The notes: generated by a model not told the origin, from the sequence alone. A DNA stretch of 64,000 nucleotides from Bifidobacterium asteroides (GCF_003202755.1 NZ_QGLK01000003.1:1-64000); one strand, 5' to 3'. Positions 44,291 through 56,758 are shown, numbered from the stretch's first letter. Numbers and translations: made by a program.

Positions 44291-45664
44291 TCAGTTCTTG
44301 TGCTGGAAGATCAGATGCTCGTTGGCGAAGGTGTCGAAGCCCAGGCTGTAGAGCTCGCGGCCATAGCCGGAGTTCTTGACGCCACCGAAGGGCAGCTCAG
44401 GCATGGTCACCCATCCGCCGTTGATGAAGGTCATGCCGGTCTCGATGCGACGTGCCAGAGCATCCGCATGGTCAGTATCCGAGGAGAAGACCACACCGCC
44501 CAAGCCGTAGCTGGAGTCGTTGGCCAGTTCAATGGCCTCATCCTCGTTGGCCACCTTGTAAATGGAGGCCACAGGGCCGAACATCTCCTGGTTGTATACA
44601 GGGTTGTTGCGGTCGATGTCCGTCAGAACCGTCGGGGTGAAGAAGGCCCCCGGCGAATCGTAGGGTTTGTTGCCGTAGGCGACCTTGGCTCCACCTGCCA
44701 CAGCGCTTTCGACCTGCTTGGCCAGGTTGTCGCGGGCGGAGACCATGCACATGGGTGCCAGCGTGGTTTCGGGGTTGCTGGGATCGCCCAGAACCGCGTG
44801 CGAGAAGGCGTCGACGATTAGCGAGACGAAGTCGTCGTAACGGTTCTCCGTGACGATAAAGCGCTTGGAGGAGGTGCAGACCTGGCCGGCGTTCGTCAGC
44901 CTGGCGCCTGGAGCCACCTTCTTGAGCAGATCCCAGTCAGCGTCATCCAGGACGATGAAGACGTCGTTGCCACCCAGCTCCATGGAGGACTTCTTCAGGT
45001 TGGCTCCGGCCGACTTGGCCACGGAGGCGCCGCCGCGCTCCGACCCGGTCAGGGCCACGCCAGAGACGCGGGGATCGGCGATAGCATGGTCCACCTGCTC
45101 ATAGTTGACGAAGAGGTTGGTCAGGCTGCCCTCGGGGGCTCCTGCTTCTCTTACGGTCTGCTCGAAGGCCACAGCCGAACCTGGCACGTTGGAGGCGTGC
45201 TTGAGGATCATGGGGTTGCCCAGAATGAAGTTGGGGGCGAACACGCGCATGATCTGGTAGTAGGGGAAGTTCCATGGCTCAACCATGAACACGATACCGG
45301 TGGCCTGCTTGACGTAGTAGGCCTTGCCAGCGGGGTTGTCCAGGGGGACGGGAGCCAGCAGCTCCTCGGCGTGGTCGGCGAAGTAGTCGGCGATGTCTGC
45401 GCACAACTCCACCTCGGCGCGGGCCTCGCCCACTAGCTTGCCCATGTCCAGGGTCAGGTTGGCAGCCAGGGTGTCCTCGTTCTGGCGGAAGAGTTTGGCG
45501 ACCTGACGCAGTTGTGTGGGACGGTCTCCGGGGCCTTCTTGCTTGCGCCAGGTCTTGTAGAGGTCATGGCCGCGGGCCAGGGCATTCTCCAGGTCCTCGT
45601 CGGTGGCATCTGGATAGGTCTTGACCAGTTGATTGTTAAAAGGATTGACTGTCTGATAGGTCAC
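44291..45664 (-). CDS. NAD(P)-dependent succinate-semialdehyde dehydrogenase-like
   Basis: A 457-residue aldehyde dehydrogenase. The general base Glu is in SSMELGGND, the nucleophile Cys in NAGQVCTSSKRF, and the C-terminal block ELPFGGVKNSGYGRELYSLG is that of the GabD/YneI-type branch. Start GTG at 45664 with AGGAG nine bases upstream. It probably oxidises succinate semialdehyde or a related short aldehyde. It stands alone, upstream of a terminator. The exact substrate is inferred from family. Confidence 0.92.
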   Translation of the reverse strand: MTYQTVNPFNNQLVKTYPDATDEDLENALARGHDLYKTWRKQEGPGDRPTQLRQVAKLFRQNEDTLAANLTLDMGKLVGEARAEVELCADIADYFADHAEELLAPVPLDNPAGKAYYVKQATGIVFMVEPWNFPYYQIMRVFAPNFILGNPMILKHASNVPGSAVAFEQTVREAGAPEGSLTNLFVNYEQVDHAIADPRVSGVALTGSERGGASVAKSAGANLKKSSMELGGNDVFIVLDDADWDLLKKVAPGARLTNAGQVCTSSKRFIVTENRYDDFVSLIVDAFSHAVLGDPSNPETTLAPMCMVSARDNLAKQVESAVAGGAKVAYGNKPYDSPGAFFTPTVLTDIDRNNPVYNQEMFGPVASIYKVANEDEAIELANDSSYGLGGVVFSSDTDHADALARRIETGMTFINGGWVTMPELPFGGVKNSGYGRELYSLGFDTFANEHLIFQHKN

Positions 45665-45795
45665 AATATCTCCTTTGAATTATGGGTACCTAGTCAGCAT
45701 CATCGCTGCTCAGTTCATCCAGCATAGCACCGTATTGGACCCTGCGGTCAAGGATTTTGTCGTAGGGCGACATTTGACCGCGGGGTCCGGTTTTA

Positions 45796-47397
45796 TCAGT
45801 GGAAGAAGTGGCGGGTTCCGGTCAGATACATGGTCAGATCGGCATTCTGGGCGGCCTTGATCACCTCGGGATCACGGATGGATCCTCCCGGCTGTACCAC
45901 GGCCCTGATGCCGGCCTGGATCAGGTACTCCAGACCATCGGCGAAGGGGAAGAAGGCATCGGAAGCGGCCACCGAGCCCTTGGCCCGGTTACGGCCTTCA
46001 TCCAGAGTATTGGCCCGCTCGACTGCTAGGTGGCTGGAGTCCACCCTGTTGACTTGGCCCATGCCAATGCCCACAGTCGCTCCTTGGTTGGCCAGGAGCA
46101 CGGCGTTGGACTTTACGGAGCGGATGGCGCGCCAGGCGAAGGTCAAATCATCCATGGTCGCCTGGTCGGCGGGGTTGCCGGAGACCAGACGCCAGGTGGA
46201 GGGATTGTCGCCAGGGGCGTCAATCAGGTCGGGCGTCTGGACTAGTGCTCCCCCGTCGATGGGACGGATGACCGGGCGCTGACGCGGGCGGCGTTGTACA
46301 GACAGGATGCGCAGGTTCTTCTTAGTCCGCAGCAGGTCAAGGGCCTCGGGCTCATAGCCTGGTGCAACAATCACCTCGGTGAAGACCGGCTTGATCTGCT
46401 GGGCCATGGCCAGGGTGACTGTGCGGTTGGCGGCAATGACCCCGCCATAGGCGCTCATGGGGTCGCAGGCGTGGGCGCGGCGGTGGGCCTGGGCGATGTC
46501 CTCACCCACGGCAAGACCGCAGGGGTTGGAGTGCTTGACTACGGCCACTGCGGGCAGGTCGGGGAAGTCCCAGACCGAGCGCCAGGCGGAATCCGCATCT
46601 ACATAATTGTTGTAGCTCATTTCCTTGGCCCCGCCCTGGTGCTCTGCCGCAGCGAAGCCGTCCCGGTCCAACGGATCCAGATAGAGGGCAGCCTGCTGGT
46701 GAGGGTTCTCCCCGTAGCGTAGCTGACTGGCTAGACGCCAGGTGCGAGTCAACTTCTGGGTTGGTTTCTGATCCTCTACCTTGTCCAGCTTGTCTTCAAC
46801 CCATGTGTGTGCTGTCCACTCGGCGATGGCGGCATCATAGGAGGCGGTCAGGGCGAAAGCTTTTGCAGCCAAGCGTGCGCGTTCGGCCAGGCTGAAACCG
46901 GTGCCTGAAGCAATGCGCTCGGCGGCCAGAGCATAGTCGTCCGGGTCGGTGATTACAGCCACGCTGGCATGGTTCTTGGCTGCGGCCCGGATCATGGCAG
47001 GGCCTCCGATGTCGATGCGCTCCAAGCACTGGTCGGCATTTGCACCATCAAGGACGGTCTGCTCGAAGGGGTAGAGGTTGACCACTACCAGGTCGAAGGG
47101 GGCGATGCCCAAGTCTTTGAGCTGCTGGACATGGTCGGGGTTGGTCATGTCGGCCAGCAGACCGGCGTGGATGTGCGGATCCAGGGTTTTGACCCGGCCG
47201 TCAAAGCTTTCAGGAAAGCCGGTGACCTTTTCCACCGGGGTGACCTGGACACCCAGATCCTGCAGCTTCTTTGCGGTGCTGCCGGTGGAGATGACCTCGG
47301 TGCCTGCCTGGCGGAAGGCCGATGCCAGGGCCTCAAGTCCCTGCTTGTGGTAGACCGAGACCAGTGCTCGGTTGATGGTTCGATTCGTGGTGACCAT
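45796..47397 (-). CDS. purH: Bifunctional AICAR transformylase/IMP cyclohydrolase
   Basis: The last two steps of purine synthesis. The IMP cyclohydrolase domain comes first ([44 protein letters not shown]) and the AICAR transformylase second ([13 protein letters not shown], then [13 protein letters not shown] with the catalytic KHxNPCG). 533 residues from the ATG at 47397, which has AGGAG five bases upstream; the open frame extends to 47610 but that part belongs to the previous gene's 3' end. Follows the DUF6350 gene. Confidence 0.97.
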   Translation of the reverse strand: MVTTNRTINRALVSVYHKQGLEALASAFRQAGTEVISTGSTAKKLQDLGVQVTPVEKVTGFPESFDGRVKTLDPHIHAGLLADMTNPDHVQQLKDLGIAPFDLVVVNLYPFEQTVLDGANADQCLERIDIGGPAMIRAAAKNHASVAVITDPDDYALAAERIASGTGFSLAERARLAAKAFALTASYDAAIAEWTAHTWVEDKLDKVEDQKPTQKLTRTWRLASQLRYGENPHQQAALYLDPLDRDGFAAAEHQGGAKEMSYNNYVDADSAWRSVWDFPDLPAVAVVKHSNPCGLAVGEDIAQAHRRAHACDPMSAYGGVIAANRTVTLAMAQQIKPVFTEVIVAPGYEPEALDLLRTKKNLRILSVQRRPRQRPVIRPIDGGALVQTPDLIDAPGDNPSTWRLVSGNPADQATMDDLTFAWRAIRSVKSNAVLLANQGATVGIGMGQVNRVDSSHLAVERANTLDEGRNRAKGSVAASDAFFPFADGLEYLIQAGIRAVVQPGGSIRDPEVIKAAQNADLTMYLTGTRHFFH

Positions 47398-47449
47398 GGA
47401 AACTCCTACTCCTATGCTTGAATGCCGAGGCGCCCCGCCACCCTCGGAT

Positions 47450-48822
47450 CTACTTGCTTGGTCTGCGGGTGGACGAGACCTGTCGTGGTGTGTCTGCTCG
47501 GTCGGTTGCCTTGGGCTCCTTTCCCTCCTGACCGCGTGATTGGTTGTGTTTTTTCTTGTTTTCCGCCTGGGCGGAAGTCTTTTTGGCGTCTGCCTGGCGC
47601 AGATAGTCAATCAGGACGTCCTTGATGATGATCAGGGCGGCGATGACAAGTGCCAGCAGCCATATTCCCAGCAGGCCGACCCCCAGGGAGGTCCCGATCA
47701 TGCGCAGGGAGGAGGCTATGGGCACGCCCACTCCGGCCAGTCGCTGGCGGCCCAGGGCCCCGTTGGAGAGCTGGAAAAGCAGGGCAAGACCGAGCAGGGC
47801 GACCATCCAGGCCAGGACCATGGCCAGGGTTGCCATCAGGAAGCAGACTGCGGTGTCTCGGGATTTCAGACCTGCTTGGCGCACGGCAGCGTGAATTCTG
47901 ACACCCCAGGGCCCGGTCAGCAAGAGAATGCCGACAACCACTCCGGCCAGCAGGGGCAGGTTGAGCAGGAGCAGACGAACCCCCTGTCGGAAGACAGGCT
48001 CTGGGAAAAGCCCAAAGAGGGGCAGCGAGGGCAGGCTTGAGGCGTGTCCGGACCAGAGGGTGAAGGCGGCCAGCTGGCCTATCTTGAAACCGTCACCGAA
48101 GAGCCAGGAGGCAGCCCAGACAATCAGATTGGGCAGCCAGGCCAGGGACGCCAGGCTGGTCGTCACAGCCGAGGCGGTGCCCATACGTGTCAGTTTGAAC
48201 AGGCGGCCCACGTCTCCGTTATAGAGAATGATCCAGACGATTAGGGCGATCAGGCCGGCGGCCAGCATGGCAGCCAGGAGGATCAAACCGGCAGTGAGGC
48301 CAAGACGAGCAGTCCTGCGGACCTGAACAGGCACGGCCTCTTTGATTCGTGTGGTAAAGGTCTGGCGGAACGGTTCAGAGCGGACCCAGGCCCAGCCGTA
48401 ACCCAGCAGAAAGACCAGGCTGGTCCGCAAAAGAATGACCGGGGTGGTATCGACCTGGATGGTCTGGCTGCCCTGTATGAGGATGAGACTGCACAGCATC
48501 CAGACGACCAGACCGGCGATGCAGCCGCCGACTGACATGCCCATGCGGCCGACCAGAGTACGGATTATCCATATCAGCAGGCCAGTCAGCAGCAGAGGGA
48601 TGATGGTCAGGGTCAGGGCCCCGGCTGTGAATCCGCAGCCCTGGGTGAGCAGGGTGATCGTTTCTGTCAGGGCCACGGTGGCCATTGACAGGGATGGCCC
48701 GCCCTCCTCGATGGAAATGATGAGCAGGAGCAGGGCCATGCATGCACCGAGGGCGACGGTGTAGATAAGTATGGCTAGGAAGGCCTCTAGGGCCCCCCGG
48801 AGCCATACTTTTACCCTGTCGG

Positions 48823-48826
<4 letters not shown>
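47450..48826 (-). CDS. DUF6350 integral membrane protein
   Basis: A 458-residue protein with about ten hydrophobic helices and a lysine-rich C-terminal tail ([20 protein letters not shown]). This family is placed between sucD and purH in bifidobacteria and other actinobacteria. Its ATG overlaps the sucD TGA by four bases, so it is translated with sucCD. Function is unknown. Confidence 0.8.
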
Positions 48827-49742
<916 letters not shown>

Positions 49743-49746
<4 letters not shown>

Positions 49747-50957
49747 CGTCCCGTCTCCTTTCCTGCCTGAGCGGCCAGGGCCACGGCCTGGTCTGCCGCC
49801 TCTTCCATGGTGCGGGCCACCTTGAGCCGAGGTTGCTGGGCCTTGGCCAGCAGGTCCAGTCCCTCTGCAGCCTCATTGCCGTCGAAGCGGACCACAATGG
49901 GCTGGTCGCCGTATTGGTCTTGCTTGCCTGCAGCATCCACGGCTGCCAGGATGCCCTGGGCTACCTGCTGGCAAGAGGTGATACCTCCATAAACGTTGAC
50001 CATGACCGAACGAACCTGGGGGTCGGAGAGGACCACGTCCAGGCTGGTGCGCATGACCTCTGGAGAGGCACCGCCACCGATGTCCAAGAAGTTAGCCGGT
50101 CCAATAGGAACACCCTGTCGGCGTCCTGATCCGGCGACCGCATCCAAGGAGCTCATGACCAGTCCTGCACCGTTGCCGATGACACCCACCTGGCCGTCAA
50201 GATGGACATAGTGCAGGCCTGCGGCCTTGGCCTTGGCTTCCAAGGGATCCACCTGTGCAGGGTCCGTGAAGCGTTTCCAACCGTCGTGTCGGAAGGCTGC
50301 GTTCCCGTCTAGGGAGATCTTGGCATCGAGGGCGTCCAGATGCTTGGTGGCCTCGTCATCCGGGTCGCCCACCTTGGCCAAGGGGTTGATCTCGACCAGG
50401 GTCGCGTCGCTGTCCTGGAAGGTGTGCCACATGCCTAAAAGTATCTGTGTGGCTTGCTCCAGATCTGCGTGGTAGAAGCCGATGCGCTCGGCCATGGTGC
50501 GGGCGGCCTGCCTGTCGAAATCCTCCAGTGGGCCGATGTGCAGGCGCCGGACCGATTCGGGGTGCTCACGGGCGATGGTCTCCACCTCGGTGCCGCCGCT
50601 GGCAGTGGCCAGGACATCGTAGTCCCGGGAGGTGCGGTCCACTGAGATGGACAGGTAATACTCGTGCAGGATATTACGGGCTTCGGTGACCAGGATCCCG
50701 CTGACCGGATGGCCATCGATGTTCATGGGCAGGATGGCCTCGGCCAGGGCTACGGCCTGATCGTGATTCTCGGCTCGCTTGACTGCTCCGGCCTGTCCCC
50801 TATGGCCAATGGTGGCCTGGCCCTTGATCATGCAGGGGTAGCCGATGACGTCGGCTGCCTGGCCGGCCTCTTCTGCGGTTGAGGCATAGACGGCCCTTGG
50901 TTGGGAGATGCCATGTTCAGCGAGCAGCTGCCTGGCCTGGTATTCGTACAAATCCAT
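49743..50957 (-). CDS. sucC: Succinyl-CoA synthetase beta subunit
   Basis: The ATP-grasp subunit. MDLYEYQARQLLAEHGI is the usual N-terminus, IKGQATIGHRGQAGAVK binds nucleotide, and the C-terminal CoA ligase domain has NFLDIGGGASPE and VNVYGGITSC. 404 residues. It overlaps sucD by four bases and is 22 bases after apt. Pairs with SucD. Confidence 0.96.
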
Positions 50958-50979
50958 GGTGAAGATCCCCCAATCGTGC

Positions 50980-51564
50980 TCAGGCGGGCATGTTCATCAG
51001 GCAGGTGACCGGGTAGGCGCCCAGGGCCTTGCGGCCGTCCAGACCGTTGAGTTCCATGACGAAGCTGAAACCAGCCACCTGGCCCCCTGCCTGTTCCACC
51101 AGACGTGCCGCTGCCTGGGCGGAACCGCCGGTGGCGATCAGGTCGTCGACAATCAGGACCCGCTGGCCAGGGCGCAGGGAGCCCTGCTCGATTTCGATAC
51201 GGGCGTTGCCGTATTCAAGGGCGTATTCCTGGCTGTAGGTGGGCTCGGGGAGCTTGCCGGCCTTGCGCATGGGCAGGAAGCCCTTGCCCAGATCGGTGGC
51301 CAGCTGGGGACCGATCAGAAAGCCGCGTGCCTCAAGCCCGGCTACCAGGTCGAAGTCCTCCGGCTTGACGGGCAGGGTGCGCTTCATGGCGTCGAGGATG
51401 ATGGCCAATCCCCTGGGATCCGACATGGCGGGGATGAAGTCCCTGAAAAGGATCCCCTTCTTGGGAAAGTCCGGAATGGTACGGATCAATGAGATCAGAT
51501 AAGCGGCGTCATCATCGCCCACCTGCTTAAGTTCTCCAACCTTGATATCGTCCGATTGAGCCAT
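50980..51564 (-). CDS. apt: Adenine phosphoribosyltransferase
   Basis: Salvages adenine with PRPP to AMP. The PRPP-binding loop is VLIVDDLIATGGSAQAA, and FPKKGILFRDFIPAMSD is the N-terminal block of the family. 194 residues. It lies between yajC and sucC in the same direction. In other genomes apt is often beside secDF/relA; here it sits after yajC without secDF. Confidence 0.95.
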   Translation of the reverse strand: MAQSDDIKVGELKQVGDDDAAYLISLIRTIPDFPKKGILFRDFIPAMSDPRGLAIILDAMKRTLPVKPEDFDLVAGLEARGFLIGPQLATDLGKGFLPMRKAGKLPEPTYSQEYALEYGNARIEIEQGSLRPGQRVLIVDDLIATGGSAQAAARLVEQAGGQVAGFSFVMELNGLDGRKALGAYPVTCLMNMPA

Positions 51565-51671
51565 GATCTTCTTTCTGTTTTGCTCCTTGGAAGTGGTTGC
51601 GGGGCCATCATACGCGCGCCGCGTTTCCGTTCGGAGTCAGCCTGACGGGAGGTGTGCCGCGCGTATGAGGT

Positions 51672-52280
51672 TCAGGACTTGGTGGAAGTCGAATCCGAAG
51701 TCTTGGAAGCCTTGGCAGCCTTGGACGCATCCGATTCGTCAGTGTCATCGGACTTCTCCGCAGTCTCTTCCTTGTCCGATTCGTCTTCATGATCCGGCTG
51801 GGTATCCGACTTAGCCTCGGCATCATCCTTGCCTTCTGAGGCGGCAGAGTTTTGGGCGGCAGCATCATCGGCGGCGGTTTCCTCACTGTCGGCATTGTCG
51901 CTGGCTTTGTCGTCTTCTTCAGCGGCGGTGACCTCGGCGGGCGCATCCGCGTCCTCGGGCAGGGGGTTGCCGTTTTCGTCAACCTCGTCATCGTGGATGT
52001 ATGCCGGAACGATGGGCGGCTTGGTGATGGCCTGGATGCGCCAGCGGGACTGCGAACCTTCGGAGTCGATGACCACCTGTTCCTTCTCCAGGTCCACGGA
52101 GACGACCTTGCCCAGAAGACCGGTGGTGGTGGCTACCTCGTCACCGGGCTGCAGGGACTGGCGGAAGTCCTGGATGGCGGCCTGCTGCTGCTTGCTCTTG
52201 CGGGAGCTTCCCCACATCATGGCGATCATCAGGGCGATGATGACGATCATGAAAATCATGGATCCCATGGTTGTTTCCAC
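51672..52280 (-). CDS. yajC: Preprotein translocase accessory subunit YajC
   Basis: Membrane helix at residues 5-23 followed by a basic RKSKQQQ stretch and the YajC core (DFRQSLQPGDEVATTTGLLG). A C-terminal tail of about 90 residues is almost entirely Asp, Glu, Ala and Ser, which makes the protein twice as long as E. coli YajC. It helps the Sec machinery together with SecDF; those genes are not in this window. Confidence 0.9.
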   Translation of the reverse strand: METTMGSMIFMIVIIALMIAMMWGSSRKSKQQQAAIQDFRQSLQPGDEVATTTGLLGKVVSVDLEKEQVVIDSEGSQSRWRIQAITKPPIVPAYIHDDEVDENGNPLPEDADAPAEVTAAEEDDKASDNADSEETAADDAAAQNSAASEGKDDAEAKSDTQPDHEDESDKEETAEKSDDTDESDASKAAKASKTSDSTSTKS

Positions 52281-52334
52281 TCCTTGTTTCGGCGGTTATC
52301 AAACGGCGATATGCATTGCTGCGAAAACCCCAGT

Positions 52335-53411
52335 CTAGAACAGCTTCATGACATCCTCGGGCGGTTTGCGACCCAGGTGCTCCCAGGCCTTAGAAGTGGC
52401 CACACGCCCTTTTGGTGTACGTACCAAGAAGCCCTCGCGCACCAGGTAGGGCTCACAGACCGTTTCGACTGTCTCGGCCTCCTCGCCCACCATAGCGGCC
52501 AGGTTGTTCAGGCCCACGGGACCACCGTCGAAACTGTTGACGATGGCCTTGAGGACGGCCAAATCCAGTCGGTCCAGCCCCTCGGAATCGATCTGGTAGA
52601 GGGCCAGGGCCTGTTTGACATCATCAGGGCCGACACGGTCAAGATCGTGGACTATGGCCCAGTCACGCACACGACGCAGAAGGCGGTTGGCGATCCTGGG
52701 CGTGCCACGGGAGCGCAGGGCCAGCTGATGGGCGGCGTCATCCTGCAGGACAATGCCTAGCACCTTGGCTGATCGCTCGACCAACTTCTCCAGCTCTTCC
52801 TCCGGGTAGAAGTCCAGGTGGGCGGTGAAGCCGAAACGGGCTCGCAGCGGCGAGGGCAGCATGCCCTCACGAGTGGTGGCTCCGATGACCGTGAATCTGG
52901 GCAAGGTCAGCGGAATGGAGGAGGCTCCGGGGCCCTTGCCCACCATGACATCCACCCGGAAGTCTTCCATGGCGATGTAGAGAAGTTCTTCGGCGGCCCT
53001 AGGCAGACGGTGGATCTCGTCTATGAAGAGCACCTCACCGGCCTCCAGAGAGCTCAGGATGGAGGCCAGGTCGCCGGCATGCTGAACAGCTGGCCCCGAG
53101 GTGACACGAATGGGAACCTCCAGCTCATGGGCAACGATCATGGCCAGGGTGGTCTTGCCCAGGCCCGGGGGGCCTGCGAGCAGAATATGATCCGGGGCCA
53201 CGTCCCTCTTTTTGGCAGCCTTCAAAAAGAGGCTCAACTGGGCCTTGAGCCGGGGCTGTCCGATGAACCCGTCCAGGGTTTCCGGACGCAGCTCCTCGTC
53301 GCTGACCGGCTCGCCTTCGATGGGCCTGGCCGAGACCATCCGCAGGGATTCCTCTTGCGCATCACCATTCCGGGTATCTATATACCCCGTAGACATCTGC
53401 TTGTCAGCCAT
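52335..53411 (-). CDS. ruvB: Holliday junction helicase RuvB
   Basis: AAA+ motor for branch migration. Walker [15 protein letters not shown], Walker [17 protein letters not shown], the [17 protein letters not shown] sensor I-arginine finger region and a C-terminal winged helix ([11 protein letters not shown]-like) are visible. 358 residues. Immediately downstream of ruvA by three bases. Confidence 0.97.
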   Translation of the reverse strand: MADKQMSTGYIDTRNGDAQEESLRMVSARPIEGEPVSDEELRPETLDGFIGQPRLKAQLSLFLKAAKKRDVAPDHILLAGPPGLGKTTLAMIVAHELEVPIRVTSGPAVQHAGDLASILSSLEAGEVLFIDEIHRLPRAAEELLYIAMEDFRVDVMVGKGPGASSIPLTLPRFTVIGATTREGMLPSPLRARFGFTAHLDFYPEEELEKLVERSAKVLGIVLQDDAAHQLALRSRGTPRIANRLLRRVRDWAIVHDLDRVGPDDVKQALALYQIDSEGLDRLDLAVLKAIVNSFDGGPVGLNNLAAMVGEEAETVETVCEPYLVREGFLVRTPKGRVATSKAWEHLGRKPPEDVMKLF

Positions 53412-53414
53412 GGA

Positions 53415-54026
53415 TCAGCGCCCCCTGTCCAGCAGGGTCAGGGCCTGCTTGAGCACCTTGGGAATGTCGGCAGACTGCAGGGGCAGGGTGTAGCCTCCAT
53501 CGCGGCAGGTCTGCTCCACGGCCAGCTCGGCATCACGCTGCAGCCAGCCCAGGGAAATCAGTCCCTCAACCACCTGGTGGGCGCCATCGTCGGTCTGAGC
53601 TGGCCCCTGTCTGCCCGTGCCGGCATCCAAATCAAGCTTTCCGGAGAGTTCGAGGATGATCTTCTGAGCACCCTTCTTGCCTAGGCCTGGCGCCCGGGAT
53701 AGGGCCGCAGCATCGCCGTCAGCCACGGCTTGGGCCAGTTGGTCTGAGCTCAGGGTGGCAAGAATGGACAGGGCCACGCGAGGTCCGATGCCGCTGACTT
53801 TCTGCAACTGGGCAAAGAGGGATTTGGAGGTGCGGCTGAGGAATCCGTAGAGGGTCAGCGCGTCCTGGGTCAGGGACAGAGCGGTGTAGACGGTGACCGT
53901 GGACTCGGCCCGCATGGAGGCTAGATCTGACTGAGGCATGCGCACCTCGAAACCTACTCCCGAAACATCAATGACCGCCGAGCCCGTTTCGATGGCGGCC
54001 ACCCGCCCGGTCAGCATTGCCAGCAC
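53415..54026 (-). CDS. ruvA: Holliday junction-binding protein RuvA
   Basis: Three domains: N-terminal OB fold (MLAMLTGRVAAIETGSAVID), two helix-hairpin-helix motifs (VSGIGPRVALSIL; APGLGKKGAQKII) and the C-terminal RuvB-binding helix region (QVVEGLISLGW). 203 residues. Part of ruvC-ruvA-ruvB. Confidence 0.96.
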   Translation of the reverse strand: MLAMLTGRVAAIETGSAVIDVSGVGFEVRMPQSDLASMRAESTVTVYTALSLTQDALTLYGFLSRTSKSLFAQLQKVSGIGPRVALSILATLSSDQLAQAVADGDAAALSRAPGLGKKGAQKIILELSGKLDLDAGTGRQGPAQTDDGAHQVVEGLISLGWLQRDAELAVEQTCRDGGYTLPLQSADIPKVLKQALTLLDRGR

Positions 54027-54068
54027 TTGATCACCCCTCGATAGAATCGAACGTCTGTTCGAATCAGC

Positions 54069-54650
54069 TTACATGTCTCGCTGGACTCCCCGGTGCTTAC
54101 CGTACTTGGCAGAGGCCTGGGCCCACTGACGCTGGGCCTGGGTCAGATGCTCCTCGCGTTCCCCGCCTTGGATGGCCCCGGCAGGCCTTAGGGCATGGCA
54201 GATGGCCTGGGCCAGAGCATCGGCGGCATCGGCAGGCTTGGGCAGCTGATTGAGCCCCAGGATGCGGGCCACCATCCGTTGCACCTGGATCTTGTCAGCC
54301 TGGCCGTTGCCGGTTACGGCCATCTTGGCCTCGGTGGGTGTGTGCAGGGCCACGGGAATCCCCCGCTGCGCAGCTCCCAGCATGGCTAGCCCTGCCGCCT
54401 GAGCGGTTCCCAGCACGGTGTTGTGATTGGACTGGGCAAAGACTCGCTCGATTGATACCACGTCGGGACTGAAACGGTCCAAGGCCGCCGTCAGCCCCTG
54501 GTAGATGGTCAGCAGACGCAGGTCCTGGCTCTGTTCGGGGTCTGAGCGCACGACGTCCACATGAACAAAGGAAAGCCGGCGCGATGCACCGGCTTCAATG
54601 ACGCCAACGCCGCATCGGGTGAGCCCCGGGTCGACGCCGAGAACAATCAT
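54069..54650 (-). CDS. ruvC: Holliday junction resolvase RuvC
   Basis: RNase H-fold endonuclease. The first acidic residue is Asp7 in [15 protein letters not shown], a second acid is the Glu of [12 protein letters not shown], and the [13 protein letters not shown] block provides the last two. 193 residues. Four bases after yebC and 42 before ruvA. Confidence 0.96.
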   Translation of the reverse strand: MIVLGVDPGLTRCGVGVIEAGASRRLSFVHVDVVRSDPEQSQDLRLLTIYQGLTAALDRFSPDVVSIERVFAQSNHNTVLGTAQAAGLAMLGAAQRGIPVALHTPTEAKMAVTGNGQADKIQVQRMVARILGLNQLPKPADAADALAQAICHALRPAGAIQGGEREEHLTQAQRQWAQASAKYGKHRGVQRDM

Positions 54651-54654
54651 AAGG

Positions 54655-55410
54655 TCACTCGTCGTCCAACTGGGCCATGACCTCGTCGGGCGCAGTCCAG
54701 TTGCTGTAGATATCCTGCACGTCGTCCAGATCGTCCAGGTTGTCGATCAGCTTTGAGACCTTGCGGGCGGAGTCCAAGTCCAGGGTGATCTCGCTCTTGG
54801 GGTTGAGGACCAAGTCGGCGGAGTCGTAGTCCATACCGGCATCCTGCAGGGCCTTACGGACGGTGACCATGTCGCCGGGGGCAGTCAGCACGGTGTAGCT
54901 CTCGCCGTTGTCCTGCACATCCTCAGCACCGGCTTCGGCGGCCTTCTCGAAGACCGTATCGTAGTCCAGGCCCTCCGAGGGGACAATGATCTGACCCTTG
55001 CGCTCGAAGTTGAAGCTGACCGACCCGTTTTGGGCCAGGGAGCCGCCGCCCTTGGTCAGAGTGGAACGGACCTCAGCGGCCGCACGGTTGCGGTTGTCGG
55101 TCAGGCACTCGATGATGATGCCCACGCCGGCGGGAGCGTAGCCCTCGTAGACGATGGTCTCGTAGTTGGCTGCTCCAGCCTCTTCACCCGAGCCGCGCTT
55201 GACGGCCCTGGTGATGTTGTCTGCAGGCACGGAGGACTTCTTGGCCTTGACGATGGCGTCGTAGAGGGTGGGGTTGCCGTCGGGGTCACCGCCGCCTGTG
55301 CGGGCAGCGATCTCGATGTTCTTGATCAGCTTGGCGAAGAGCTTGCCACGCTTGGCGTCGATGGCTGCTTTCTTGTGCTTGGTGGTCGCCCACTTCGAAT
55401 GCCCTGACAT
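54655..55410 (-). CDS. yebC: YebC/PmpR-family regulatory protein
   Basis: Starts [20 protein letters not shown], the family signature, and continues with [20 protein letters not shown] and GEEVAGA-like motifs. 251 residues. The family binds DNA or ribosomes; it precedes ruvC here, as in most bacteria. Confidence 0.96.
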   Translation of the reverse strand: MSGHSKWATTKHKKAAIDAKRGKLFAKLIKNIEIAARTGGGDPDGNPTLYDAIVKAKKSSVPADNITRAVKRGSGEEAGAANYETIVYEGYAPAGVGIIIECLTDNRNRAAAEVRSTLTKGGGSLAQNGSVSFNFERKGQIIVPSEGLDYDTVFEKAAEAGAEDVQDNGESYTVLTAPGDMVTVRKALQDAGMDYDSADLVLNPKSEITLDLDSARKVSKLIDNLDDLDDVQDIYSNWTAPDEVMAQLDDE

Positions 55411-55471
55411 ATGTCTCCTGACGATACGAATGCGTAAACGAATGGAATTCTAGTTCCGCTCTTCGACAATT

Positions 55472-56758
55472 TTACGGGATTTCAGGCACTTCCGTGGGGG
55501 CTTCATCGTAAGGAGAACCAGCCTTCCGACCCACTAGCCTGCCCAGCAGGCCACGGCGATGATCGGGCCGGGCTGCCAGCGCCCGGGCATAGACATCCAG
55601 AACCTGGTCGGTGACCCGCTCCCAGTCGTAGTCGCCGGCTCGACGCATTCCGCAAGAGGCCAGGTTCAGGCGGGCAGATCGGTCATCAAGCAGGTCCAGG
55701 ACCACCCGGGCGCAGTCTTGGGGGTCTCCGGTGGCGAACAGACGCGCGCTGCGGCCCTTCTGGGAGACGTCCTCGAAGGCTGGCAGGTTCGAGGCCACAA
55801 CCGGGCAGCCCGCCGCCATGGCCTCGACCAGCACGATGCCAAAGCTCTCTCCCCCGGTCTGCGGTGCCACATACAGGCCAAGGCTGTGGTAGAAGGAGGC
55901 CTTGTCCTCGTCGCTGATCCGGCCCAGGAAGGTGAAGTGCCGGGCCAGTCCGGGATCGACGGCTTCGAGTATTTCCCGGGCCTCCCCCTGGCCGTCACCT
56001 GCACACAGGAAGCGGGCTCCGGGCACGCGCCGAAGAATGGCAGGTGCGGCCTGGGCCAGAATCTTGAACCCCTTGCGCTCCTCCTTCATCCTTCCCAGGA
56101 ATCCGATGGTGGGTTCCCGCTCGCTCCCCTGCCATTCCGGGCGCGGCCGGGCATTGCGCAGGGCTCTGGTTTCGATACCGTTGGGGATGATCTGACTGGG
56201 TATGCCCGGCTCCAGCAGATTCCGGGCGTTCTGCATGGCCGAGGGGCTGACGAAGATGGCCTGGCTGATATTGGCCAGGTATCGGCGTAGGTAGCGTCTG
56301 GTCAGCCTCAGGGCGAGCGGGGTCGAATCGAAGGCCGCATGGAAGGTGGCCACATAGGGGCAGGGAATGAATCCGGGCCTCAAGGGCTTGTGGCTCAGGG
56401 ATGGCACCTCGGGCTCGTGCAGGTGCAGAATGTCGAAGTGGCCCTGCCTGACCCACTGCCGGGTCTTGTGACCGGCCACGCCGAAGTAGCTCAGGTTGGC
56501 CACGGATCCGTTGTAGGGGATGGAGAAGGAGGAGCCGGTGGTCTGCACCCAGAGGGGCATGTCCTGGGTGCGTCGGCCCGGGGCCAGAACCTGCACCTGG
56601 TGGCCACGGTCCATAAGATGCCTGGCGAAGTCGCGGATGTGCAATTGGACGCCTCCTGGGGTCTCGAAGGAGTAGGGCGAGATGATCCCCACCCGCAGAG
56701 GAGCCTTGATGGCCGCACGTTCCGGCTCCTGCTCAGGCCTTTGCTCGGGTGTCTTCAT
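55472..56758 (-). CDS. GT4-family glycosyltransferase (PimA-like)
   Basis: The first GT-B half begins RVGIISPYSFETPGGVQLHI, a signature of PimA-type mannosyltransferases; the second half has SFGIVLVEAMAAGCPVVAS with the E(x7)E motif. It would add mannose to phosphatidylinositol, the first step of PIM-type lipids, with the neighbours acyltransferase and PIP synthase. The ATG at 56758 has GGGAGGT nine bases upstream and overlaps the acyltransferase gene's end by 26 bases. The C-terminal tail after residue 385 is longer than usual. Confidence 0.9.
   Translation of the reverse strand: MKTPEQRPEQEPERAAIKAPLRVGIISPYSFETPGGVQLHIRDFARHLMDRGHQVQVLAPGRRTQDMPLWVQTTGSSFSIPYNGSVANLSYFGVAGHKTRQWVRQGHFDILHLHEPEVPSLSHKPLRPGFIPCPYVATFHAAFDSTPLALRLTRRYLRRYLANISQAIFVSPSAMQNARNLLEPGIPSQIIPNGIETRALRNARPRPEWQGSEREPTIGFLGRMKEERKGFKILAQAAPAILRRVPGARFLCAGDGQGEAREILEAVDPGLARHFTFLGRISDEDKASFYHSLGLYVAPQTGGESFGIVLVEAMAAGCPVVASNLPAFEDVSQKGRSARLFATGDPQDCARVVLDLLDDRSARLNLASCGMRRAGDYDWERVTDQVLDVYARALAARPDHRRGLLGRLVGRKAGSPYDEAPTEVPEIP

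Noticed and set aside
44075-44821. 248-codon plus-strand frame opposite the aldehyde dehydrogenase
   Set aside because: Antisense shadow that also crosses the terminator stem.
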